In this document: one piece after another, positions 32,710 through 40,438 of the stretch
How the letters are laid out: every line of letters starts with the position of its first letter
Position numbering within the stretch: position 1 is the first letter of the stretch
Source of the DNA: Pseudomonas sp. HN11
GTDB taxonomy: Bacteria > Pseudomonadota > Gammaproteobacteria > Pseudomonadales > Pseudomonadaceae
DNA length: 64,000 nt
Direction: 5' to 3'
Assembly: GCF_021390155.1 (NCBI RefSeq)
Contig: NZ_CP089985.1
Span: forward strand, 4,103,001 to 4,167,000
Program-made: the position numbers and the translations under genes
Notes under the pieces: model-generated
Databases searched by the model: none
The model's input: the letters and a program-made list of their open reading frames with translations, nothing else
What the model was told of the DNA's origin: nothing

Positions 32710-33168
32710 TCAGTCAGACGCTTCTGAGCCTAATGGTGTCGATGTAGGTATTTGCCATGCGGGTTTTTTGCCATCCTGACTGTCGAAAATACGCCGCGCC
32801 TTGCGGAAATCCTCAACGTTCTCGACAACCCAAGTCCAGATAGGGGACATGCGGATCAAAAGTCCCATACCAAGCGGCGTCAGCTCATACTCGACACGTG
32901 GCGGGATTTCACCGAACTCCCGTCGAACTACTAGGCCATCCCTCTCCATGGAGCGGAGTGTCTTGGTCAACATCCGCTGAGTCACACCGGTCATCTGTCT
33001 TTTTATTTCGGCATGACGCATCGTGCCGTACACACCCAGAGCATGCAGGATACCCAACGACCAGCGGCTGCCTGCGTGAGCAAGCACTTCCCGCCTGATG
33101 CCATCATCGTCTTCTCTCAGGGTTTGGCAGATTGTCTCTGCCTGGCTGAGAGCCTCCTGATCGGTCAT
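32710..33168 (-). CDS. HxlR-family winged-helix regulator (IS66 passenger)
   Basis: 152 aa from the ATG at 33168; a GTG at 33186 would add 6 residues. The HxlR core is visible: SRWSLGILHALGVYGTMRHA, then MTGVTQRMLTKTLRSMERDG and RVEYELTPLG. The common N-terminal Cys of redox/aldehyde-sensing members is absent before the helix. It is divergent from the reductase, which it probably represses, and convergent with tnpC (17 nt apart). Confidence 0.9.
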   Translation of the reverse strand: MTDQEALSQAETICQTLREDDDGIRREVLAHAGSRWSLGILHALGVYGTMRHAEIKRQMTGVTQRMLTKTLRSMERDGLVVRREFGEIPPRVEYELTPLGMGLLIRMSPIWTWVVENVEDFRKARRIFDSQDGKKPAWQIPTSTPLGSEASD

Positions 33169-33186
33169 TTCTTTCTCTGGTATCAC

Positions 33187-33264
33187 AGGTGTGCCTTCTT
33201 ACGAGCGTTGCCAAATCGTGCAAGCATTTGTTCATCTTACAGGCAACAGGTCTCAGGAGAAATC
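33187..33264. promoter_or_regulatory. Divergent promoter region hxlR-like / reductase
   Basis: The 78-bp region between the divergent passenger genes. A TTGCCA hexamer at about 33210 could serve the rightward promoter, and CAGGAGA is the reductase ribosome binding site. It is the likely HxlR operator region; no perfect palindrome was found by eye. Confidence 0.4.
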
Positions 33265-34221
33265 ATGACCGAAGTGACCCAGTTTTCCCCCCAATCCATT
33301 CTCGTTCTAGGCGCCGGTGAGCTTGGGCTACCGGTTTTGCGTAATCTTGCGCGAGTAGCAAAGCGCGCGCCCGGTTCCACAATCAGCGTGCTGCTAAGGG
33401 ATTCGACCATCAACACTGAGGTACCCGAGAAAAAGGTCGAAATAAATGAGCTTCGGGGGCTCGGCATCCAAATGGTAGCCGCAGACCTCGTGAATGACTC
33501 AATCGATCAGTTGGCTGAAGTATTCGCACGTTTCGATACCGTAATCGGCTGTGCAGGCATGGTTGCAGGCCGTGAAACCCCGATGAAACTGGCTAGCGCT
33601 GCTCTGAAGTCCGGTGTGAAGCGCTACTTCCCGTGGCAGTTTGGTGTCGACTTCGAGGTAATCGGTCGGGGCAGTCCTCAGGATCTGTTCGATGCTCAGC
33701 TTGATGTTCGCGAATTGCTTAGAGCCCAAGATAAAACTGAATGGGTAATCATCTCTACGGGTATGTTTACCAGTTTCCTGTTCGAGCCTGTATTTGAGGT
33801 GGTTGACTTCGAAAACGATACCGTGAACGCGCTGGGCAGTCTTGATACCAGCGTGACGCTTACGACTCCAGACGACATTGGTGCGTTGACAGCGGAAATC
33901 GTTTTCTTCGAACCTCGCTTCCGCAATCAGATTGTGTACCTCTCGGGAGACACTGTGACGTACGGAGAGGTTGCGAGCCTCCTCGAACGTGTACTGGGCC
34001 GCCCGTTCAAACGTAACGTATGGACTGTTCCGTACTTGCTCCAAGAATTGGAGAAAGACCCAACGCATCACATCAAGAAGTACCGCGCTGTGTTCGCTCA
34101 GGGCAGAGGTGTGGCCTGGCCTAAAGCAGGCACCTTCAACGCGCAGCAATCGATTCAGGTCACGACTGCTGAGAAGTGGGCCCGGGCAAATCTGACAACC
34201 TCTTCAGCGCAAGTGCAGTAG
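33265..34221 (+). CDS. NmrA-like / aromatic alcohol reductase-type NAD(P)-binding protein (IS66 passenger)
   Basis: 318 aa. The Rossmann start SILVLGAGELGLPVLRNLAR (GxxGxG type) is followed by LLRDSTIN, VIGCAGMVAG, then KRYFPWQFGVDFE with the Lys/Tyr region of isoflavone-reductase-like proteins, and TPDDIGALTAEIV. It should be a cytosolic NAD(P)H-dependent reductase or redox sensor; substrate unknown. AGGAG lies 6 nt before the ATG. It is divergently paired with an HxlR regulator inside the transposon. Confidence 0.85.
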   Translation: MTEVTQFSPQSILVLGAGELGLPVLRNLARVAKRAPGSTISVLLRDSTINTEVPEKKVEINELRGLGIQMVAADLVNDSIDQLAEVFARFDTVIGCAGMVAGRETPMKLASAALKSGVKRYFPWQFGVDFEVIGRGSPQDLFDAQLDVRELLRAQDKTEWVIISTGMFTSFLFEPVFEVVDFENDTVNALGSLDTSVTLTTPDDIGALTAEIVFFEPRFRNQIVYLSGDTVTYGEVASLLERVLGRPFKRNVWTVPYLLQELEKDPTHHIKKYRAVFAQGRGVAWPKAGTFNAQQSIQVTTAEKWARANLTTSSAQVQ

Positions 34222-34394
34222 CCGAACGAGCGTTTCCGCGCAGGGAGTTGACCTACTGAATAGCCAGGAGGTCTGAGGCGCTCCAAAGCCACCAACTATT
34301 GAGTTTTCTCAGCGCGGATTGCAAATCCACAGCGCTTGAATCAAACGCTTGCCATGATTGGAGCATTCTGAAGGTGTGTTCGTCGGACGCTTAC

Positions 34395-34402
34395 GTTGAA
34401 GC
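34395..34402. repeat. 8-bp target site duplication, right copy
   Basis: GTTGAAGC immediately after the right inverted repeat; identical to the left copy at 30317-30324. Confidence 0.95.
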
Positions 34403-34563
34403 GAAGTAAAGACCTGTCCAATTGGAGATGGCATACGCAGACGTCCTTCATACCAGCGGAGCTATGAAGCCGAGGTCTATTTTACGTACAAAAATCACGA
34501 CGGGCTGCCGGCTGCGGATCAGTGTTTTGGTCATGCCAATCCATGGCTCATCGCGTGAAAAAG

Positions 34564-36333
34564 CTATTGGTTCGCCCACAGCGCCTCAAGATTAACGTCA
34601 TCGCTCGCCGGCCTGTGCCCTTCAAGCAGAGGATCTATCTTCAGAATCATCGGTAAATCAAAGGCCGTTCCAGTAAGTACACAGCACCCTTTAGCTAGCG
34701 TGGGTATCAATGATTTGGACGAAGCGTCCAATGTGCTGATTGTATTATCCAGCAGCATCAAATCGCGTTCGTTCACTAGGCGATGAATGAAGAAATTGTG
34801 TATTTGAGAGACGATAGTAGGAGAAATGTCCGCAGGCCGCTGGCTGGAGAGGGTCAGGTACACGCCATATTTTCTTCCTTCCTTGATGATTTCCTCAAAC
34901 AACTCCAGTCGATAATCCTTCCAGATTTCATGTTCTCGTGTTGATTGCTCGGAAAGGATGTTGTGTGCCTCATCGATGATCAAGTGCAGGGTTTTAGTCG
35001 GTGGGCTGTTCAACCCTTCTGCTTCCTTGTGATTCACATAAAAATTCTTTGCAATGAGCATCGGCAGAATTTTTTTCACATCGTTCTTGCATTTTTTCAG
35101 TGAAATGACGTGCAGAAGGTAGGGAGGGGGTGGTGCATCGACGATATGCAATACGTTGCGCAATCCCGCCAGAGAAGACCTCGCCCTGGCCAACACGGGC
35201 TGGATATGTTCGTATTGTGCATAGCCCATAACCACATCACCGCAGAGCTGTAGATAGCAACGCAAAAGCAACTCATCGAATTGGTCCAACGCATCCAGTT
35301 TTACATGTGCGGCGAGGAAAGGCTTCAAAAAGCCAGCAAATGCTTTCCCATCAGAATCGTAGTAATGCCCTTCCAGCGCTCTGAAGTATTTGTTCTGCGC
35401 ATGGTACTTTACCCCTGCCAAATGGTGCTGCAATGCCTCAGAGCCTATAATTCGGGCGACCTCGCGTGTTAACTCGAGCGCCTCCGCTTTAGGCTCAGCA
35501 GCAGCAAACACTCGTTCAAACGTTTTTTCCAGAAAATGGGAGAGCGGCAGGTCTTTAAACTTTTCCCTCCCCGATAAGACCCGTCGGAGAAACGGTGCCT
35601 GAGTGTTGGTGGTCGCCTGAAAAAGCAGGCTGAGGGTTTCTGCATCCCAGAAGTGAGCACTTTCCAGCGTGAATTTTTGTGCCCCATTCTTGGAGTCTAA
35701 AACCGTAACCTTTTTATCGGGGGTGGCCAGGATCTGGCCTCCAGTGTATTCACCATTAAAATCAATGATAACGAACTGACTCTTCCCTTTTAACCCGGCA
35801 AGTTTCTCCCTAAACAAGGTCGTATACAATTTTGCCAGCGTGTTCGACTTCCCACTGCCAGTGTTACCAAAAATGCCCAGATGACTGTTAAACAGCCGTG
35901 TCCACGGCAGGCTGATAGGGATATTTTCTTTGAGCATCGCGCCAATGGTAAAGCTGCCACCATCATTCACACCGTAGATTTTCCCTACCATCTCCTCACT
36001 GAGGAGAGAGGCACGATCCCTGATCATCGGCATGTATTTCACGCCTTCATAGAACTTATTGTCAGTCACGTAGCCGATGGGCCGAACATCCACCTTTCTG
36101 ATGTAGGAGGTTTTTTCAGCGGCTTCGTCAAGCTTGCGCTCATCCAGATACTCACCTTCCACCAAGCATACAATATCGATGAACCCGCGCTGAATCAGCA
36201 AATGCTCTCTGATTGAAACACCTCTATACTTTTTACCCTCGTGAAATAGGGTTTCTTGGTTGGAATCCTCAAATATCCTCAGGGTAATCCTGACGCCGCT
36301 GACGGCAATAACCTCACCTACCCGGATGGCCAT
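34564..36333 (-). CDS. herA: HerA-type ATPase/helicase of a SIR2-HerA pair
   Basis: 589 aa. An N-terminal HAS-barrel-like region (RVGEVIAVSGVRITLRIFED) precedes the HerA/DUF87 motor with Walker A GNTGSGKS at 156-163 and a Walker B-like QFVIIDFNGEY at 186-196. A second acidic motif is LHLIIDEAHNILSEQ, then a sensor region VYLTLSSQRPADISP. The start overlaps the SIR2 stop by 4 nt (ATGA), so the two proteins are translationally coupled. With SIR2 it forms the known anti-phage system SIR2-HerA; the complex depletes NAD+ and/or attacks DNA. Confidence 0.92.
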   Translation of the reverse strand: MAIRVGEVIAVSGVRITLRIFEDSNQETLFHEGKKYRGVSIREHLLIQRGFIDIVCLVEGEYLDERKLDEAAEKTSYIRKVDVRPIGYVTDNKFYEGVKYMPMIRDRASLLSEEMVGKIYGVNDGGSFTIGAMLKENIPISLPWTRLFNSHLGIFGNTGSGKSNTLAKLYTTLFREKLAGLKGKSQFVIIDFNGEYTGGQILATPDKKVTVLDSKNGAQKFTLESAHFWDAETLSLLFQATTNTQAPFLRRVLSGREKFKDLPLSHFLEKTFERVFAAAEPKAEALELTREVARIIGSEALQHHLAGVKYHAQNKYFRALEGHYYDSDGKAFAGFLKPFLAAHVKLDALDQFDELLLRCYLQLCGDVVMGYAQYEHIQPVLARARSSLAGLRNVLHIVDAPPPPYLLHVISLKKCKNDVKKILPMLIAKNFYVNHKEAEGLNSPPTKTLHLIIDEAHNILSEQSTREHEIWKDYRLELFEEIIKEGRKYGVYLTLSSQRPADISPTIVSQIHNFFIHRLVNERDLMLLDNTISTLDASSKSLIPTLAKGCCVLTGTAFDLPMILKIDPLLEGHRPASDDVNLEALWANQ

Positions 36334-37463
36334 CAGTGAGCATCTCCGGGCGTGTAGGCCTGCGGGCTGAGCGAAAGCACGTGCTTATTAAAATTGGCAA
36401 AATTCAAGTCAGCCCCCTCGGGCGGGCCAATGACCTTGACGTTTCTCCACGCACCAAACTCGTCGCGCATTTTCTGTGCGCCTCGTTGGCTGTATGCGCA
36501 GACAAAGGTCTGGAGCTTGGGATTCGACAGCGAGCGCTGAACGAGCTTCAAGATGTGCTCATCCGCAAAGGAGAACCCGAATGTAATCAAGATCGAGTTT
36601 GGCCGTTCCAGTTCGTAGCTGAGTAGTCGGAGCATTTGATAGTAATGCTCTTCAAAGACCGTCTCGTGAAACTTCCACTTTGTGGGGTTCACGATTGGAA
36701 GCTTATTGTACTCGTACCAGAATCTTTCCATCTGATTGTGGGTGAGGTTCACCAAGGGAATCTCGTCCGTAACGCCCCCTTCTGTGACCAGATACTTTGA
36801 GAACTCCGAAATTCTGTTTACGACGTGCGGACTGAGAAGGTCTTTGAAGTCATTCTTGTAACTAACTTCAATCTTGTCCCCACTCTTTGCCCAGTAGACC
36901 GAGCCATGCAGGTGAATAATATTGAGCTGCGGGACGCCGTACGCGGTACGCTCGAAAACACCGGTCTGGCACTGAAAGGTGCTGAAGTTTTTCGCGTGCA
37001 AATGCTTCTTGTAAAACCCTGAAGTCCCGTCGTTCACGACAAATTCGTGAGTCCCTCTCGCCAGCAGGCGATCAGCGGCGTGCGCCAGACAGCCATCATA
37101 GTTGGTGGTGAAGATGTTGATCTTGCGATTGACGTCCTTTCTTCTATCCAAAAAACCTAATAGCGTACGCAAAAAAACTTCATAATTATCAAGATTTTCC
37201 AGTCCCTCGGCCGTGGCAATCTCTGACGGAGAAAACGTCTGAACCGGATGAATGCACGTGTTGTAATAGTGCATGAACAGCGCTGCGTTCTTCTCTGGGC
37301 GCAGTGCATACTTTGTCGACAGCGTTTCGATCGTCTCCCAGTTGCCAAGCGCATCCTTAATCTGCAATCCCAAGGTGGGAAACAAATCCGCCGAAGCACC
37401 AGAGCCGATCAGAATATTGACATTTTTGTTGTAGATATCCAGTGCTTCTATGGGCTCAAACAT
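36333..37463 (-). CDS. SIR2-like NADase of a SIR2-HerA pair
   Basis: 376 aa. The ATG at 37463 is preferred because GGAGG lies 4 nt upstream; the ATG at 37478 would overlap that site. Sirtuin-type motifs are NILIGSGAS (GSGAS at 20-24), FTTNYDG (118-124), IIHLHGSVYW (182-191) and ILITFGFSFADEHI. The canonical deacetylase zinc cysteines are not seen, as expected for SIR2 defence NADases. It is the first gene of the pair. Confidence 0.92.
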   Translation of the reverse strand: MFEPIEALDIYNKNVNILIGSGASADLFPTLGLQIKDALGNWETIETLSTKYALRPEKNAALFMHYYNTCIHPVQTFSPSEIATAEGLENLDNYEVFLRTLLGFLDRRKDVNRKINIFTTNYDGCLAHAADRLLARGTHEFVVNDGTSGFYKKHLHAKNFSTFQCQTGVFERTAYGVPQLNIIHLHGSVYWAKSGDKIEVSYKNDFKDLLSPHVVNRISEFSKYLVTEGGVTDEIPLVNLTHNQMERFWYEYNKLPIVNPTKWKFHETVFEEHYYQMLRLLSYELERPNSILITFGFSFADEHILKLVQRSLSNPKLQTFVCAYSQRGAQKMRDEFGAWRNVKVIGPPEGADLNFANFNKHVLSLSPQAYTPGDAH

Positions 37464-37838
37464 GCAACCTCCTGTCATTCGGCCTTGAGCCTTATTCCGT
37501 GCCCTCCTATAACCGTTTGGAGAAGCCTGCCCTGCACGCTACTATTTTGCTACTATAGTGTCTACTGACGGCCCCACGTCTTTCTCATGCACTGCCAGCC
37601 CGGCAGAAGCGTTCGGAGCAAGCCAGACGCGGCACCGACCTCCTGCTCACCAACGAGGTGCACTTTAACCATCAGCCTTGACGCCGTGTAGCCGTTTTAT
37701 TCTCGGGGAATTGCGGATCATGTCACAGCGCCTGACAGGCTGTAACAGGTCTTGTTGGCGTGAGGTGCGGCAACCCGCTCAACGCACGCGAAAGCGGCCC
37801 TGGGCTTGCGCGTAGCGCGCCATGCCTGGTGCAAAATG
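37464..37838. promoter_or_regulatory. Upstream region of SIR2-HerA up to the integrase-side repeat
   Basis: About 375 bp without a gene. A tandem GCTACTAT direct repeat (37538-37545 and 37549-37556, 11-bp period, about one helical turn) lies about 75 bp before the SIR2 start and may belong to its promoter or operator. The rest, up to the repeat of the tRNA terminator, holds nothing I can assign. Confidence 0.4.
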
Positions 37839-37866
37839 AAAAAGCCCAATCTTTTCAGATTGGGCT
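37839..37866 (-). terminator. Copy of the tRNA-Pro terminator
   Basis: A 9-bp stem (AGCCCAATC/GATTGGGCT) with a 6-nt loop and a T-run on the minus strand. It corresponds in place to the terminator behind the real tRNA-Pro (39585-39612), with a changed loop. Confidence 0.75.
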
Positions 37867-37880
37867 AAGGCATTGAAAAA

Positions 37881-37927
37881 TATGGTAGGGACGGAGTGAT
37901 TCGAACGCTCGCCCCCTAGCGCCCCAT
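37881..37927 (-). repeat. Degenerate copy of the tRNA-Pro 3' half (attachment-site repeat)
   Basis: 47 bp match the tRNA-Pro gene from the anticodon loop to CCA at 39627-39673 with four mismatches; 19 bp (37888-37906) are identical. One mismatch breaks the T-stem, so the copy is not under tRNA selection. The stop codon of the integrase lies inside it. Confidence 0.85.
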
Positions 37928-39244
37928 ACAATAATTAGCAGATTCCTGCTGCGTATTCAGAAAATCCGTTGCGGGTCGACCGCCCTGCACCATGTATGCT
38001 TCGGGGTTAGGCGGCGAAACTTCGCCCTCTAGCGCATCCAATAAATCCGCCCAATATTGCATCATGCTACGTCTCGGCTCGACGTATTCCGCATGATTGT
38101 ACGCAGCCCGAACTTGGTTGGGATCAGAGTGCGAAAGCTGGGCCTCAATCCACTCCTCTACAAAGCCAACCTCGTTGAGGGCCGTTGAGATGGTGGCCCT
38201 GATCCCATGACCGGTGAGCCTTCCTTTGTAACCCATCCGGCTGATCGCGGTGTTAAGGGTATTTTCACTGATCATTTCCTGCGGTTCGTATCGGTGAACC
38301 AGCAGATACCGCGCACCGGGCGCCCTTAGCTGTATCAGCCGCTGCACTATTGCAATTGCTTGAGTAGACAGTGGAATCACATAAGGTGGGATCTCATTCC
38401 CCTGGGTTCGAACACGACTCCGGAGTTGCTTGACACCCTCCGGCGGCACCAGCCAGACCCCCTTGTCGAGGTCGAATTGGTCTGGCGTCGCCGCCCGTAG
38501 CTCTCCTGTACGCACCCCTGTCAACAGCAATAGACGAATACCAAGCCGTGTCGCTTCTGCACACCCATAGTGGGTGACGGCCCCGAGCAGTCCTGGAAGT
38601 TCATTTACCTGGAGGAAGGGATTATGGCGAACTGGCCGCGGCGTCTCGGCAGCGATATCAAGATCTGCTGCTGGGTTCACATCAACGAGCCCTTCCGCCA
38701 TGGCAAAACGAAAGATCTGGTTGAGCCAGGTGCGCACCTTTCGAGCAGAGACCAGCGCGCCTCTGCGCTCAATTCGCCTAATGAGCTCCAGCACGTCACC
38801 ACGAGAAATATCTGAGATCGGAAGATCGCCTAAACACGGCAGCATGTCCTTCTTCAGGTATTTACTCGCTTGTCCTGCACTGCCCTTCTTACTTTTCGTC
38901 AACTTTTTACTTCGGAACTCATGCCAGCGACCAGCAACCGCTTCAAACGTGTTGTTGGCGGCGTGAGAGGCTTTTTGGCGCTCGGCGCGACGATGAGAGC
39001 GGGGATCGATATTGTTGGCCACCAGCGCACGTGCAGCCTCTCTCCGCTGGCGAGCCTCCTTGAGACTGATGTCGGGATAGATGCCAAGGGAAATACGCAA
39101 TTGCTTGTCATGCCAATAGAAACGGAAATGCCAGCGCTTCGAACCCGTCGTGGGCACTTGCAGAGATAAGCCATCCCCATCAGTTAACGTATAAGGCTTG
39201 CTAGCGGGCTTGGCTTGCTTGATCGCTGTATCTGTCAAAGCCAT
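37916..39244 (-). CDS. int: P4-type tyrosine site-specific integrase
   Basis: 442 aa. An N-terminal DUF4102 arm-binding domain (MALTDTAIKQAKPASKPYTL, then DGDGLSLQV) is followed by the core-binding and catalytic domains. Catalytic residues appear in TGVRTGELRA (Arg), LTGHGIRATIST (His-x-x-Arg) and QVRAAYNHAEY (Tyr). It reads away from tRNA-Pro, as usual for tRNA-targeting island integrases. Its last codons overlap the degenerate tRNA repeat. It may drive the ICE or a second, nearly empty element. Confidence 0.92.
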   Translation of the reverse strand: MALTDTAIKQAKPASKPYTLTDGDGLSLQVPTTGSKRWHFRFYWHDKQLRISLGIYPDISLKEARQRREAARALVANNIDPRSHRRAERQKASHAANNTFEAVAGRWHEFRSKKLTKSKKGSAGQASKYLKKDMLPCLGDLPISDISRGDVLELIRRIERRGALVSARKVRTWLNQIFRFAMAEGLVDVNPAADLDIAAETPRPVRHNPFLQVNELPGLLGAVTHYGCAEATRLGIRLLLLTGVRTGELRAATPDQFDLDKGVWLVPPEGVKQLRSRVRTQGNEIPPYVIPLSTQAIAIVQRLIQLRAPGARYLLVHRYEPQEMISENTLNTAISRMGYKGRLTGHGIRATISTALNEVGFVEEWIEAQLSHSDPNQVRAAYNHAEYVEPRRSMMQYWADLLDALEGEVSPPNPEAYMVQGGRPATDFLNTQQESANYCMGR

Positions 39245-39584
39245 CAGACACCTCCTTTTGCATCAAGGAGGGGAATACAGCCCAGCTGTAGACGAACCAA
39301 TACGAAAATTGATGCGCAAGGGATCGTAAAAGGCTGTGCCAGCGGTGTACTCAAATGTGTACTTAAAAACCGTGGCTGGAGATGGATTCCAGTGGAATTC
39401 AGAAAACGAAAAAAGCGGCTCAAGGCCGCTATTTCCGTGGCTTCCAGGCGTTCAGTGGGCCTTAGTGGAAGCAAATATGGCGCAGCGGACGAGACTCGAA
39501 CACAAATGCGCCATCTCAGATCGCGGCGCCACCAAGATCCAAGATATTCGTGGGAGTAAATGTGGGAGTAATGTTGTATGCATG
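39245..39584. other. Region between integrase and tRNA-Pro
   Basis: About 340 bp without a gene; probably the attP-side arm sites and the integrase promoter. A minus-strand terminator-like stem (AGCGGC/GCCGCT) with a T-run lies at about 39406-39428, and a tRNA-3'-end-like piece at about 39478-39506 (see separate entry). Confidence 0.5.
39478..39506 (-). repeat. tRNA 3'-end-like fragment
   Basis: On the minus strand the piece reads GTGTTCGAGTCTCGTCC, then a short acceptor-like part ending GCCA. It contains a T-loop sequence (TTCGAGT) but its T-stem does not pair, so it is no functional tRNA. It may be a remnant of another tRNA attachment site. Confidence 0.35.
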
Positions 39585-39612
39585 AAAAAGCCCAACTCGG
39601 TAAAGTTGGGCT
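39585..39612 (-). terminator. Intrinsic terminator of tRNA-Pro
   Basis: An 8-bp stem (AGCCCAAC/GTTGGGCT) with an 8-nt loop and five T on the minus strand, 17 nt after the tRNA 3' end. Confidence 0.8.
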
Positions 39613-39628
39613 AAGTCATTGAATAATA

Positions 39629-39705
39629 TGGTCGGGACGGAGTGATTCGAACACTCGACCCCTAGCACCCCATGCTAGTGCGCTACCGGACTGCGCTACG
39701 CCCCG
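39629..39705 (-). tRNA. tRNA-Pro (anticodon GGG)
   Basis: A 77-nt cloverleaf: acceptor CGGGGCG/CGTCCCG, anticodon stem CTAGC/GCTAG around the loop ATGGGGT (anticodon GGG), T-arm GAGTG-TTCGAAT-CACTC, and encoded CCA. Its 3' half is duplicated at 37881-37927, so it is the integration target of this island. Confidence 0.95.
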
Positions 39706-39795
39706 ACTAGGCGTGTTACTGGGTTCGCTTCTTGACGAAGCGATCCGGAATATACCGCAAGCTTTTGAAATGTGGAAGTATTTTAAAAGCCGGAA

Positions 39796-40152
39796 TTACT
39801 TTTTCAGAACCACCAGCACATCTTCGAGTTCGGAGATCATCTGGCGGATCATTTGTTTGTATTGGGTAGTGTCGTCTTTGGCCTCATCACCGGACATACG
39901 CTGGCGCGCGCCGCTGATGGTGAACCCCTGGTCATACAACAACGCACGGATCTGTCGGATCATCAGCACGTCTTGGCGCTGATAATACCGACGGTTCCCG
40001 GTGCGTTTGACGGGGTTGAGTTGAGGAAACTCCTGCTCCCAATAGCGCAGCACGTGCGGTTTTACCGCACAGAGCTCGCTGACTTCACCAATGGTGAAGT
40101 AGCGTTTGCCTGGGATGACGGGTAGCTCGTCGTTATGACTTGGTTCCAGCAT
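39796..40152 (-). CDS. MerR-family regulator downstream of ihfA
   Basis: 118 aa from the ATG at 40152. The MerR helix-turn-helix is [20 protein letters not shown], then [20 protein letters not shown]. The C-terminal half is a dimerisation helix without metal-binding Cys. This gene regularly follows ihfA in Pseudomonas; it overlaps ihfA by 20 nt. Target unknown. Confidence 0.92.
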   Translation of the reverse strand: MLEPSHNDELPVIPGKRYFTIGEVSELCAVKPHVLRYWEQEFPQLNPVKRTGNRRYYQRQDVLMIRQIRALLYDQGFTISGARQRMSGDEAKDDTTQYKQMIRQMISELEDVLVVLKK

Positions 40153-40435
40153 AAGCCTCAACTCGGGCCTTCAACTTCTGCCCTGGACGAAAGGTGACCA
40201 CACGGCGAGCCGTGATCGGGATTTCTTCTCCCGTTTTTGGATTGCGGCCAGGCCGCTGGCGTTTGTCCCGTAGGTCAAAATTGCCGAAACCGGACAATTT
40301 GACCTGTTCGTTGTCTTCCAGAGCGTGTCTGATCTCTTCAAAAAACAACTCGACCAATTCCTTGGCCTCGCGCTTGTTCAGACCCAGCTCTTCGTACAGA
40401 CGTTCCGCCATCTCAGCTTTCGTCAAAGCCCCCAT
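40133..40435 (-). CDS. ihfA: Integration host factor subunit alpha
   Basis: 100 aa, full length. The Bac_DNA_binding fold is clear: [20 protein letters not shown], then [21 protein letters not shown] (with the DNA-bending RNPKTGE arm) and [15 protein letters not shown]. It forms the IHF heterodimer with IhfB. It follows pheT by 3 nt, the conserved pheT-ihfA order. Confidence 0.97.
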   Translation of the reverse strand: MGALTKAEMAERLYEELGLNKREAKELVELFFEEIRHALEDNEQVKLSGFGNFDLRDKRQRPGRNPKTGEEIPITARRVVTFRPGQKLKARVEAYAGTKS

Positions 40436-40438
40436 ACG

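Larger units (their letters stand above)
30325..34394 (+). mobile_element. IS66-family transposon with two passenger genes
   Basis: The element is bounded by 32-bp imperfect inverted repeats at 30325-30356 and 34363-34394 (26 of 32 positions identical; both start GTAAGCGTCCG). An exact 8-bp direct repeat (GTTGAAGC) flanks it. Inside are the three IS66 genes (30428-32692) and, between tnpC and the right repeat, an HxlR regulator and an NmrA-like reductase. The unit is 4070 bp, longer than a plain IS66 element (about 2.5 kb), and looks intact. Confidence 0.92.

Noticed and set aside
37881..37927. Possible second tRNA-Pro gene
   Set aside because: Only the 3' half is present, the T-stem carries a mismatch and there is no 5' half; it is an attachment-site repeat.
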